This document shows positions 20,871-30,718 of a DNA stretch of 35,776 bases, piece by piece. The position numbers were made by a program, and so were the translations under genes. The notes under the pieces were generated by a model. The model was not told where the DNA came from, ran no database searches, and saw only the letters and a program-made list of their open reading frames with translations. The stretch is from Basidiobolus ranarum (lineage: Eukaryota; Basidiobolomycota; Basidiobolomycetes; Basidiobolales), in assembly GCA_040143965.1 (NCBI GenBank), contig JASJQH010006938.1, positions 1 through 35,776 on the forward strand, read 5' to 3'. Every line of letters begins with the position of its first letter. The first letter of the stretch is position 1.

Positions 20871-21137
20871 TTAAACTTTAGTAGGTTGGCAGCCTTGGGC
20901 GAGCATCTCCTTGCTTAATAAATTACAAGTATTCAATACAGTACAAGTAAAGGAGATGGGAGCTTTGTAGGTGCAGCTAGTGGGGTTTTGCGCACAAATT
21001 GTTTGCAGAGTTGGTACAGGGTTACCGGGGCAATTCCATAGATATGAAACTCCATTTTGGGTCTTTTGACCGACATATCCACCTTCAACAGCGGCGCCGA
21101 CAGCAAGAAGAGACATTAATCCAGCAGTAAATTTCAT
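20871..21137 (-). CDS. Small secreted cysteine-rich protein
   Basis: An 88-residue protein with a clear signal peptide (MKFTAGLMSLLAVGAAVEGG) and a mature part of about 68 residues with six Cys (in WNCPG, TICAQ, TSCTY, FTCTV, NTCNL and QGCQP), enough for three disulfides. No family recognised; the type recalls fungal effector-like or surface proteins. A TATA box 51 bases upstream supports the start. Single exon. It sits alone in a gene-poor, repeat-bearing region, a common setting for such genes. Confidence 0.72.
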   Translation of the reverse strand: MKFTAGLMSLLAVGAAVEGGYVGQKTQNGVSYLWNCPGNPVPTLQTICAQNPTSCTYKAPISFTCTVLNTCNLLSKEMLAQGCQPTKV

Positions 21138-21187
21138 GATTAATCCGAGGAGAGATGAAACTATCTATTAAAGTGGAGATACGTCTG

Positions 21188-21196
21188 CTTTATATA
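21188..21196 (-). promoter_or_regulatory. TATA box of the secreted-protein gene
   Basis: Minus-strand TATATAAAG, 51 bases before the ATG at 21137. Confidence 0.55.
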
Positions 21197-22971
21197 CCTG
21201 TTATTAAGTCACTTGTTAGTAGAATGAGTTATAGGTTACTTCTTGATTTTCGTATTCCTTTGACTGCTCATTACTGAATTTTGCTGGAGTGATTTAGTTA
21301 TCAACCTGTATTCAACCTGCCAACAAAGCTGTAATATTCAGGGCTAGACAAATTTCGGATAAAAATGCAGGTTCATGAAGTGGCTATCTATTGCTTCATT
21401 AGTCGTAATGAAAACGCCATGGTCGAGAAGGAACTGAAGTGACTCCTTCATTATGTGCCACCGTTGTCGTAACCTTGTACCTGTGAACTAACGCTGGCTG
21501 TTCTATCAATTAATCAAAAAAGCCTTGGGATTTATTGGTTTAAGGGCTGATATAGACATACTACCAATTCTCAATTCACCTTGGGGTAGAGGTATGTTTA
21601 AAATTACAAGTAGTGAGGTATCTACGATTGTCAATAATGTCCTCTGTGAATAATACTCTAAGAATCCGTTTTGCAATAACAGTTATTCTTGTATCTGATA
21701 AGTTACTTGTTTCACACCAACTAGTTGATCAGCGTCTAGCTTGACCATAAAAGGATTAATTAATAGCATGGGAATAGCTTATAGATATATAAATCTTGTA
21801 ATCATTTAAATAGTTTATCTATAATGATAATGGCACAATGATTGCCTAACTAAAACTATTGTAGTGGTTGACAAAAGTTTCTCAGTGTTCATTAGTGATA
21901 CACAGTCGGCTAAGAAAGGCTTATTTTCATTCAAAACGTAAATCTGAATGCCTTTACTACGTGAATGATGGTATTAAAGTTCAGCACACTCTTGGAAATG
22001 CTTACCGACTGGCTCACATGTCACTTTTGCTGCCTAGAAAGCTGGAGACAATTGCTCTAGCAATTAGATCATAACCAATGCACCAAAAGGGTAGTAGTAA
22101 TGGCGGACTTGAAACGACTATGTAGAAGATACTTGGAAATTGTAGAAACTTACTAATTGCCGCCTGGTTAGATATCGCTTTTGTGTTAGACTACTACTAG
22201 TATTGTTTAGCTCCGCCAAGATGTAAAAGTGATAGTTAGCACTAAATAAATCAATACCTGACCTATACATATACATCTTATTTCTTATTTCTCTTCCGAG
22301 TTTATATGTAGCAATTGGGAGATATACAACGAATTAAGCACGACTTGACTATCTGCATTCTTCTGCTGATAATGAAATCTAGAGCAGGGATAGCTAGTTT
22401 TTTAAGAAGATTATCACTGGGAAGATGCAAGTAGTTTAATATCATATAGTTCTCTTCCGTGTTTATCTCTATCAATGGATTATGCTACTGTTGAAGATTA
22501 TGGCATTTATCGTATGTATTATCCCTATCTGTTTACACCTGAGTATTTCATATATAAGTTATCATGTTGTGTTAGTCATCATCACTTTGTTGAAAATTCG
22601 AATAAATATTTAGTATATATGTAAATTATCCAAGAATTAGCAAAGTTGAACTAAAATTTCACAGTCGTCCAAATTAACCCGAAGATAGCCCATTTTACAA
22701 ATGTCTTGAACACAACCCCATTGATAGTCTTCTGTGTTTCCACCGAAAATTATAAACGCCTTATTTTATGTCAATTAATAAGCATCTCTCGAGTTCAAAA
22801 CTCCTTTATTTCAATGGAACATTCAATAAGTCATATTCAAGTAAATTTCTGTATACACCTCAACATTTTTCAAAATAACCCCAAGTTACCCCTAATACTC
22901 ATAGTGCCCAAGTAACATATTTCTGTTATTGCTGTTCATTATTTTCAACAAAAGTACAGGTACCCTATTTC
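21197..22971. other. Gene-poor intergenic region, nothing recognised
   Basis: About 1.8 kb of AT-rich DNA. Frames at 21868-22074 and 22706-22915 show no domain. No RNA gene seen. Confidence 0.5.
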
Positions 22972-23319
22972 TGTTGAAATTAGCTTTGCCTAAACACCTA
23001 TATAGTCACATATAGCTTAGTACTTAGTTATCTCATATTTCACTAAGATATTACCCATTATTCTCATAAGGAATTTACTTGGAATATTGACACCAACTTA
23101 AAAGTTCTCAGATATATAGATTTTTCAAACTTGTGATAGAAGCCCCAAACTTCGCACACATGTTTCTGGAACCTTTCTCAACACATTCTACACGTTATTT
23201 TGTTTACATCTTGACAAAGCTACAAATGTAAACTCTCTACTCAATAAATCAACAAGTGAGAACAACCAATTCCTCTAATTCTCCAAACCACTTCCAACAG
23301 GCTCCCAAATACTAGAACA
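22972..23319 (+). mobile_element. Solo LTR, copia type, with exact target duplication
   Basis: 348 bases, from TGTTGAAATTAGC to ACTAGAACA, same family as 1598-1927 and 30407-30718. The 5 bases before it (ATTTC, 22967-22971) are repeated exactly after it (23320-23324). The LTR carries a TATATAG-type motif in its first part and an AATAAA-like word in its second half. No internal element sequence is attached, so it is the scar left by LTR-LTR recombination. It has diverged from the other copies and is not recent. Confidence 0.88.
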
Positions 23320-24369
23320 ATTTCAATACAATAAAGTAACATATTTCTTTAAAGTATCCTGATCCAATTCATTTTATAACAACTACCACAAATGTGCTGG
23401 GAATAAAATAACACTTTGTTAGCTCAATTATAAATATATAGATGGATTCATTCTGTTCCTTCCTTAGTCAGATATTAATCTCGATATCTTTTCGAAGTTT
23501 TTTCCGAAATCACATATACCTTACTACTGTCATCAAATCAAATAAACTGATAGCTCTTGGCCCGTATTGTCTGTATATTTATTCAATATAATAATCTGTA
23601 TTATGTATATGAGCTTATCATATGACAGTAAGCTGTTAACAGCAACAAGAGCACTAATAATAAATTTTAATTCCTGGTAACTATAGCAGTAATATTTTTT
23701 CTTGGCATAGTTCCAATATCTCTAATCAAGATCAAACTTTGTACTCCCAAGATATCATCTATAGAATTATCACATGCCACTAAATGTCCAGATTCTAAGC
23801 CGTTCAGTAGTTTTCCAAGGTATTGGATCATCATATTGAATCCTTTGGAGATATTAGAAATCCATATACGCCATACCTATTACCTATTTGACCTTTTCTC
23901 TGAGTCAGCATCTAGACTTTAACGTTAATTGCATTGATTATATTCAGCTTTGAAGGAAAACTAAGCCTGCACCACGCCAATTTCCTTAATAAGGTGTTCG
24001 CACAGATGTATAATAGTGACCACCGAAGTTGCATTTGATATCCCAGCTTGTTTGGTGAAATCCGATTTGATTTCAATTTGGGCCCAGTAATTTTCATTTT
24101 ATTACTAGTTCAACTCACTCTTTGGGGTATTCTTTTGAATGTGCAGTTTTCCATGTGTTGGCACTAACTGCTTCACCTCACTATATGACGATCTGTGATA
24201 CAATATGAAGCAATTTCCTAAAATGCCATTTTAAGTTAATCGATCTAGAATGGCGTAGTGTCCAGATATAGGTGCTAGAGTAAGCAAGCTATAAGAGGTT
24301 AATGTAGATTGAATCCAATTTATTATGGTTGTATTAGGTGTCTGGATATTGGAGTTAAAATTGATGATT
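23320..24369. other. Intergenic region, nothing recognised
   Basis: About 1 kb of AT-rich DNA between the solo LTR and the 3' end of the GT2 gene. No gene, RNA or clear repeat seen. Confidence 0.5.
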
Positions 24370-26160
24370 CTACCGTGGTTGGTCCATCTGTACCACAGTC
24401 GCCTTATACTGACTAGTAAGAATCTCGGTACTCTTTTCACTGTCTTTTTCTAGTTGTAAACGGATATCGTCGGGGAATCGTACACGAATAATATAATAAA
24501 ATAAGATGTATAAAGTAATTCCACTACGAGCAATAATGGTAAATGGAATCTCAAACAGAATTGGATAACATACAATCAAATCTGGACGCCATGCTAAACC
24601 GAGTCGACCACAGCTGCGGGATTGCCATACATTGTAGAAGATAATGCCTGCCCAACAAACAATGATTGCGTCGGCATAGAATACCATCAACTTGGTAAAG
24701 TCCTCCAATGATCGGATCTTGGCAAAAGACATGATAATTCCAATTAGCTGTGCTATTTCACGGCCCAAACTGATCAGTTTCCACATGGAATACGTTCGAG
24801 CAAACCACTTGGGCCCATAAGTCAATCCCCCAGGTGCAAATAATACTCTTATCCACCTCATCATAAACATACAACCAGCAGGGTCCCATGAGCGCATGCG
24901 TTGATTTAAGAATGAGTGCTCCTCACATTTACATTTGGCAGGGTTGAGCTTTCTTCTTAAGGGATCAGGTAGTAGATCATACCAATGCATAGGGCAGTAA
25001 GGAACCACAGTAGCAACAATACAATCTCGGACGTAACCTATCCTGCTGGGACAGGAAACACCCAATTTGGCATCATATCGTCCTGATAATTTATGAACCA
25101 GGTAGCCCATCTCCAAGTCCTCCCCATTGAATATTGTGCAATGCCGACTCAGTACTTCTTTGAGTTGATCTAATCTCCAGGTAGATATAGCTCCAGATGC
25201 AAACAATTGGGTGCCAAAGTAAGATGCAAAGTATCTGCCGACATCTCCACTAAGGTATTCAATTTGCTGAATAGTAGCCATCAGGGTTGCGCTATGATTT
25301 TCCGCCGAAAGGGGATAAGCCAAAAGGATTTTGGTAGGATCTTCAAACTGTTTCTCTATTGATTTTGAAGGCCAGTATGTTGGCAGGATCACATCATCAT
25401 CTAGGATGGTGATAATATCACTCTCGGACTGGCCAGCATGGTACCGAGAGTGAAGATCATATATTGCATGGTATTGTGCTAGTGTCTTGTTACCATATCG
25501 AATATGTGAGACCATAATTTGACTTAAGGGCTCCAGTCCCCGGGAAGTATAATATTCGTTTGACATTTGTAGGCAGAGGGAATCTGTCGCTTCTATTTCC
25601 TCCACCGAAGACCCATTGTCCGATATAAATACTTGATGCGGTGCAACATGCTTAAGTAAAGCTAGAACGGTTTCTCGAAGTTTATCGGAGCTGTTGTGTG
25701 CAACGATGAGAAATAAATGGCGTTGCGAGGCAGGCTCGGTTTCAGGATCTGGGAAAGGCTTCCATCGAGCAAAGATACCAAATAATGAACTAAGCAATAC
25801 ACTGAAGCATAAATACATGTATACATTGGCATATACAAATACATCGGCTTTGAAGTTTTGATAGTAGCGCCAGTAGTTACAAGCCCACCATACGAATTGG
25901 AAAAACGCCTTAGGATCTGAATTGTGAAAGCCACCATCAGAAGCGTACTTGCCGAGTAAAGCACCAGGGATAGCAAGTCCTACCAGTAGTGACAATAATA
26001 TAGTGGAGAAATACGACTTGTGTGCATATCCTTCGGTGAAAACCCGTATTTTGCATAGATATCCCAAAGGATAAAGAATACCAGCATATAGGCCACCTAG
26101 TGTTAAAACTAGTAACGCAAAAGCTGCTAAATAAGCGTGAGAACTCTCTACCCAATCCAT
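24370..26160 (-). CDS. Membrane GT2 glycosyltransferase (hyaluronan/chitin-synthase-like)
   Basis: Single-exon protein of 596 residues. It transfers a sugar from a nucleotide sugar at the cytosolic face of a membrane, probably into a cell-surface polysaccharide. Three N-terminal hydrophobic segments (about 7-34, 50-70 and 107-130) are followed by the GT-A core: LFLIVAH and VFISDNGSS (177-185), ITILDDDV (250-257, the metal-binding DxD region), FNGEDLEMG (344-352, with the catalytic-base type ED) and NQRMRSWDPAG (419-429), which takes the place of the QxxRW motif of processive GT2 enzymes. Three or four more hydrophobic segments follow (about 466-560). A TATA box 41 bases before the ATG at 26160 supports this start; the frame is open upstream, but the extra Met lies inside the TATA box. 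The sugar and product are unknown; it could be a capsule- or hyaluronan-type synthase rather than a chitin synthase. Confidence 0.92.
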   Translation of the reverse strand: MDWVESSHAYLAAFALLVLTLGGLYAGILYPLGYLCKIRVFTEGYAHKSYFSTILLSLLVGLAIPGALLGKYASDGGFHNSDPKAFFQFVWWACNYWRYYQNFKADVFVYANVYMYLCFSVLLSSLFGIFARWKPFPDPETEPASQRHLFLIVAHNSSDKLRETVLALLKHVAPHQVFISDNGSSVEEIEATDSLCLQMSNEYYTSRGLEPLSQIMVSHIRYGNKTLAQYHAIYDLHSRYHAGQSESDIITILDDDVILPTYWPSKSIEKQFEDPTKILLAYPLSAENHSATLMATIQQIEYLSGDVGRYFASYFGTQLFASGAISTWRLDQLKEVLSRHCTIFNGEDLEMGYLVHKLSGRYDAKLGVSCPSRIGYVRDCIVATVVPYCPMHWYDLLPDPLRRKLNPAKCKCEEHSFLNQRMRSWDPAGCMFMMRWIRVLFAPGGLTYGPKWFARTYSMWKLISLGREIAQLIGIIMSFAKIRSLEDFTKLMVFYADAIIVCWAGIIFYNVWQSRSCGRLGLAWRPDLIVCYPILFEIPFTIIARSGITLYILFYYIIRVRFPDDIRLQLEKDSEKSTEILTSQYKATVVQMDQPR

Positions 26161-26200
26161 GGTTATAGAAGTGTAGTATAAAAGTAGGCAAGTTAAGCAT

Positions 26201-26210
26201 CTTTTATACA
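26201..26210 (-). promoter_or_regulatory. TATA box of the GT2 gene
   Basis: Minus-strand TGTATAAAAG, 41 bases upstream of the ATG at 26160; it helps to fix the start. Confidence 0.6.
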
Positions 26211-26211
26211 C

Positions 26212-28096
26212 CGCAATCTACCATGGAATCTCTGGTACTTATCTTTGACAACGCTTTATTCTGAGTTCGGAGCTTCAAGATAACCACTTTTAAGCAAACG
26301 CCGTTAAGTCATTTAGCCTATTTACTGATATAGAATTGCCAGATATATTACCGATTGAAATTATTGCTTTGAGATTCAAATCTACCTTCTCCGCCAACCT
26401 CCGGCAAGATGAGCCGATGATATCTATTGGTGCAGGTATACTTCTATATCATCTTGCCCTGTGACGCCCAAAAAATTGTCCGCACTAGAGTATAGAGTGG
26501 GCGTGTGATGGTATTCAGTTGGGAAATTGACGTTGGCGCATAGTTGAACAATTTTAGACTTATTCAGGGCTAGCATGAGGAAAGTTGTAAGTTGTGCCAA
26601 CTCATTTTATACTAGCATTAGAGAAGTCTTCAAAGCTGATATTCTAGGCTTCACCTCTTACTGAGGCCAATCGTATATGGGCTTTAGTTGTATGAGTTGA
26701 TATTTAGATGATGTCTGATATACAGAGACTATATACGCCAGATACTCCATAGGCATATTATTGTTGCAACAACCGGGTATCGAAATATTTATGTACTATA
26801 GTTGAGATCCTTTTTCCATCGTATTTGTTCTTATTAGTTCTCATATTATTGTCCAGCTTTTCATGAGAGTTCAATATGCTGTAAACATAATAAGGGTCCA
26901 TCGTTACCCTTCTTTTTCTTCGTTGTAAATAGATTTATTACTCGGCTTCCGATAATTCATTGACTGGTATAAATTCATATTTTATTTACCTTTTTAAATC
27001 TGCTCAGTTCATTGTAAAAAACGAATACTTTATAATAAGATCTTGTACAAGTAGTTATAGCATTGAAGCAGCCATGAATACCGTGTTTATCTTTTCAAAT
27101 CTACCAATTTTGTCCATTACTGTAATACTTGACAGGCCTCTGATTCAATATTCTAGGTAAAACTATACCGTGTTAATAATTACGTACTAGAAACGTAGAT
27201 ACGTATAGCGATGGAACTGATTATACGTTACTCTCAAACAATTGTCAAGCATTCGCGAAGATATTAAAGAGTAGTATATGAACAGATTTCCCAGGTTAGA
27301 GTTGTTATTGATGCTTTAAAACATGTATTCAATGATATTTTATAAGAAACCAATAACACTAACAATTATTAATCTTAGCTGAATGAGCCCAGAACTCTGT
27401 TTTATACTTGACATTGAAAGATCTATTCTTATCGAAGTCATTATCATCATAATCTATAGCTCTTGACGATACTAATTTTTAGTGTTAATTTCATCATCCT
27501 CTCTCTGTTTAAGAAGTAGCACTAAACAATGAGGTATGAAGTTACTGATCTAAGGCGGTTCAATTCTTTCCAACTCTTACCCGGCTATATACTCGCAAGG
27601 AATAAACTAAATCTTTTCTGATACCTATTATGCTTTAAGCATGAACTCTCAATTAATTTGAAACATCTACTTGAGACACTATGCAGTCTTAGAATTTAAC
27701 TTTACTCCTACTAAGCAATTATATTAAGCCAAATTAGACTAAAACAAGAATAGTGGGTAGGTATTTTCTAGTTCAACACTGAATGTCCGGTTCTATCATT
27801 ACAAGTGTATTTCCTAATCAAAAACCTGGTAATCTATTCACAAATTTCTTTACACCTCTACCCTTAATACAGTTATTGTTAACGCAATAGTATAGTAAAA
27901 TTTCATATAATCTACTTCCAATTCCATATAAAATGCATTTTCCAAAGATTCTAGTCTATTAATTATCTTTGTTAGCGATAGAGTTTCTTGTACTCTGGCC
28001 CTTAGATAACCATAATAACTACAGCATTTGAATCTCTTCAAGAATAAAGAGAAATGAAGCGGGTGGAGTAGGTATAGTATTTCAGGTTCTGATTTT
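26212..28096. other. Intergenic region, nothing recognised
   Basis: About 1.9 kb. Frames at 26960-27160 and 27850-28041 show no domain. No repeat family member seen. Confidence 0.5.
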
Positions 28097-28103
28097 CAAG
28101 TTG

Positions 28104-28174
28104 GCCTGCATAGTGTATTGGATTATGCGTTGATCTCACGGTCAAAGGTTGATGGTTCGAATCCATCTGGGTCT
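28104..28174 (+). promoter_or_regulatory. tRNA-like Pol III leader with A and B boxes
   Basis: A-box TAGTGTATTGG (28111-28121) and a perfect B-box GGTTCGAATCC (28154-28164). It folds in part like a tRNA: a weak D-arm with GG in its loop, a perfect T-arm (GATGG with CCATC), a 5-base variable region and a TTGAT/GTCAA anticodon-type stem. The anticodon loop would have 6 bases instead of 7, and the acceptor ends do not pair, so it is unlikely to make a working tRNA. It ends about 30 bases before a box C/D RNA, an arrangement like the Pol III promoter of yeast snR52 or plant tRNA-snoRNA units. It could instead be a decayed tRNA gene. Confidence 0.55.
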
Positions 28175-28203
28175 CTAACTTAATTAGGTAAATCCTTAAT
28201 CAT

Positions 28204-28335
28204 AGATAACGGTGATGAAAAATTCTCATTGTCGGTTGGATATCAGAGGACGCCCTTAGATCTCTAAGGGTGAACCCACCTCTGTTCCAATCACGTATGA
28301 CATAAAATTCGCCCTCAAGCGCGTCTGAGTTATCT
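28204..28335 (+). ncRNA. Candidate box C/D small nucleolar RNA
   Basis: A 132-base unit with all the parts of a C/D RNA. The terminal stem AGATAAC (28204-28210) pairs perfectly with GTTATCT (28329-28335). Next to it are box C GTGATGA (28212-28218) and box D CTGA (28325-28328), giving the expected kink-turn. Inside is a long hairpin: TTGG/CCAA, CAGAGG (28244-28249) with CCTCTG (28279-28284), and CCCTTAG (28253-28259) with CTAAGGG (28264-28270). Clear internal C' and D' boxes were not found. The possible guide before box D is AAATTCGCCCTCAAGCGCGT; its target was not identified. It is longer than most methylation guides, so it may be a processing-type C/D RNA. No run of four T occurs between the A-box and the end of the stem. 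No known family recognised. Confidence 0.68.
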
Positions 28336-28336
28336 A

Positions 28337-28347
28337 TTTTGAATTTT
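28337..28347 (+). terminator. Pol III-type T-run terminators
   Basis: TTTT at 28337-28340, one base after the terminal stem, and TTTT again at 28344-28347. These would end a Pol III transcript started from the A/B boxes. Confidence 0.5.
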
Positions 28348-29319
28348 CCTCATCATTTTGCAATGGCTCTGTTGCTAGCTGTATTGTGATAGTGTTTTTG
28401 CTCAAGATTATTAAATATAATCAAATTGGTAAACAATTTTACGGGAAACAAGCTGTTCTTCAATTTATTTTTAATGATGTTACTGATTCATTATGTTCAA
28501 CGTCAATATGACGCAGAGTTAATTATTAGAATTTGTCCGCTTGTTGTTGCCAAAATACAGGTTTTAAAGCCAAGATAGATGTAATTCATGCAAATCCTTA
28601 TGCAGTTACGGATCTTCAAATCAAATAAATATCTTCCATTATGAGCTCTTTGTGTTAATATTACTATCGATAAAGCTTAAGCTCATTCTATTGGACAGCA
28701 TTTAGTAAACGAGAGTTTTAAATGTGTTTGTAAGTGTTCATGGAAGTCAGAATCCATCAAAGGGTAAACAAAAATTGTTCTGAAAACAAATGGCACCCAA
28801 ATGTAGTACGCATATCACACCATTGAGGCTAAATCAGAACATTAAAAATCAGGTTAGTTTGCAGATTGTGAGAAAACTTTAGGAGTGATCGACCTGGTGT
28901 ATCCACGAGTTGAATGAAAATGAAAAAAGGAAACAAGATATGTCTGCCAAGGTTTTATAATAACTCTTGGTATAAACCTACTTCAGCTTTCTTGGCGCTT
29001 TTTAGAACAATTGTGATTTTCACCATAATTTTCATACTGTCATTTCAAAGAAAACTCACTCGATAACTCAGAAATTTTGTGAATATATTATGCTATTTAC
29101 TTTTCTTCATGCTTTAAATTTCCAGATATGTTTATTCCTTTATAATCCAGGACTATTTAGGTAGGGATCGACTGGTATTCAAGTTGAAAGTTCAACGTAA
29201 TGACTGGGGCTGTACAGTGCTTTTCCAGACTCGATGCCAACTTTAGAGTCCATCGAAACGATAAAAGCTGGCTCATGAAATTGAGTTTATCATAACTTAC
29301 ATCTAAACAGTAATCTACC
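28348..29319. other. Intergenic region, nothing recognised
   Basis: About 970 AT-rich bases before the GPI-type protein gene. No strong TATA box found. Confidence 0.5.
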
Positions 29320-29736
29320 ATGGAAGCAAAGAGATCTCTTTACAGAGTAGCCTTATTAATTGTGTGTCTTTTGAGCCCAATTGTGGTGAACGCTGGAAGT
29401 TGTAAAGATTGCCTATTTTCCTTACCTTTCCGAGCCACGCCAGGATGCCAGGATTTCGTATATGACCAAGAACTCAAGCCTTTTAACCCTACCGATTTGT
29501 ACAAGAAATGCTCTTGCCAGCTAAAAGATGCCCCTCAACATTTTGATCTATGCAATCAAAATTGCTCTCAATCGGAGGTGAGCAATATAAAATCCCAAAT
29601 TAACGCCGCAGGAATATTTGATTGCAATAAGGTTCTAGGAAAATCAGCCGCACCTCCAAGCCTGTTGTCATCCAATACTGCCTGGATGATGGGAGCTGTC
29701 CTGAGTTTACTTCTAAGTCACTTCCTATTGATATAA
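29320..29736 (+). CDS. Small cysteine-rich protein, probably GPI-anchored
   Basis: A 138-residue single-exon protein. Residues 1-25 form a signal peptide (VALLIVCLLSPIVVNAG). The mature part has eight Cys: CKDC, GCQDF, KCSC, LCNQ, NCSQ and FDCN. The C-terminus has a small-residue stretch (AAPPSLLSSNTAW) followed by a hydrophobic tail ending LLLSHFLLI, the pattern of a GPI-anchor signal. It would sit on the outer face of the plasma membrane or in the cell wall. Eight Cys recall CFEM proteins, but the spacing does not match well, so no family is claimed. Confidence 0.75.
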   Translation: MEAKRSLYRVALLIVCLLSPIVVNAGSCKDCLFSLPFRATPGCQDFVYDQELKPFNPTDLYKKCSCQLKDAPQHFDLCNQNCSQSEVSNIKSQINAAGIFDCNKVLGKSAAPPSLLSSNTAWMMGAVLSLLLSHFLLI

Positions 29737-30406
29737 TCTAGCCTCTAAAATTATGGTTAACTTTTCTCTACTGCTATACAGCTAGTTACGCATACAATAA
29801 ATTTCAACTTTAAATAAATCTATCAACAGAAAGTGATGAAATCAGTATTTATCAGTTTGATACCTTGTTCCTAGGTAATATTCATTAGTGGGGCTCAGTC
29901 AGCACTTAACCTACCCAATGAGTATTCAAAGTATGATTGCCAAAATCTGCTTAGTACGATCAAATATTTTGGTTGAAAGTCTCACTGTTGGAATTCACCC
30001 TTTTACATTTGACATACACAATATGAGTGATATGGTTTAAGTGTTTAATTTCGTAGGCTATGTAATTAAGAAGAAATATCAGGAGTGTTAAATGGCCTAC
30101 CTTTTCGTTCTTGTTGTTAAGGTACCTAATATCCGACATCTGGTGTTTGCCAGTTGACCAGTAGACCTTTTTTACATTCTACGTGTTTCCCCATAATAAA
30201 TATGTCATTTTATAAGTTCACTTGTTGCTCACTATTCTAAAGGCTTCCAGTTTAGTTAGATCTGTTGGTGCTTTCTCCTCTTTAGAGAAAACTTCCTACA
30301 TTTCTCTGTCCTATATATTTGAATTCTCAGAAATCTTAATTTGCATCATCAAGCTTGTCAATGATCTAATATACAACGGTTATTATAGAGATTTCGGACA
30401 TGTTTC
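29737..30406. other. Intergenic region, nothing recognised
   Basis: About 670 bases of 3' flank before the solo LTR. A small frame at 30222-30428 runs into the LTR and is not credible as a gene. Confidence 0.5.
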
Positions 30407-30718
30407 TGTTGAAATTAACATAGCCTAAGCACCTATATAGACATATATAGCTTAGTACTTAGTTATTCCATATTGAACTAAGATATCACCTCAAGAGTAA
30501 TTTACTTGGAAGTTCTCAGATATATATATCTTTTAAAGAAGCTCCAAACTTTGCACACATGTACCTGGGACCTTCCTTAACACACTCTACACGTTTGTTT
30601 ATTTACCTTTCGACAAAACTATAAATGTCAACTTTCTACTCAATAAATTAGTAAGTGAAAAACATCAATTCTTCCAGTTCTCCATACCACTTCCAACAAA
30701 CTCCTAAACACTTCAACA
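30407..30718 (+). mobile_element. Solo LTR, copia type, with exact target duplication
   Basis: 312 bases, from TGTTGAAATTAAC to CACTTCAACA, with matching TGTTG/CAACA ends. The 5 bases before it (GTTTC, 30402-30406) are repeated exactly after it (30719-30723). Same family and orientation as 22972-23319. No internal sequence is attached, so it is a recombination scar of an old insertion; it differs from the other copies by substitutions and small length changes. Confidence 0.9.

Noticed and set aside
28104-28174. A functional tRNA gene
   Set aside because: The D- and T-arms look good, but the acceptor ends do not pair and the anticodon loop has six bases. I keep it as a tRNA-like promoter or decayed tRNA.
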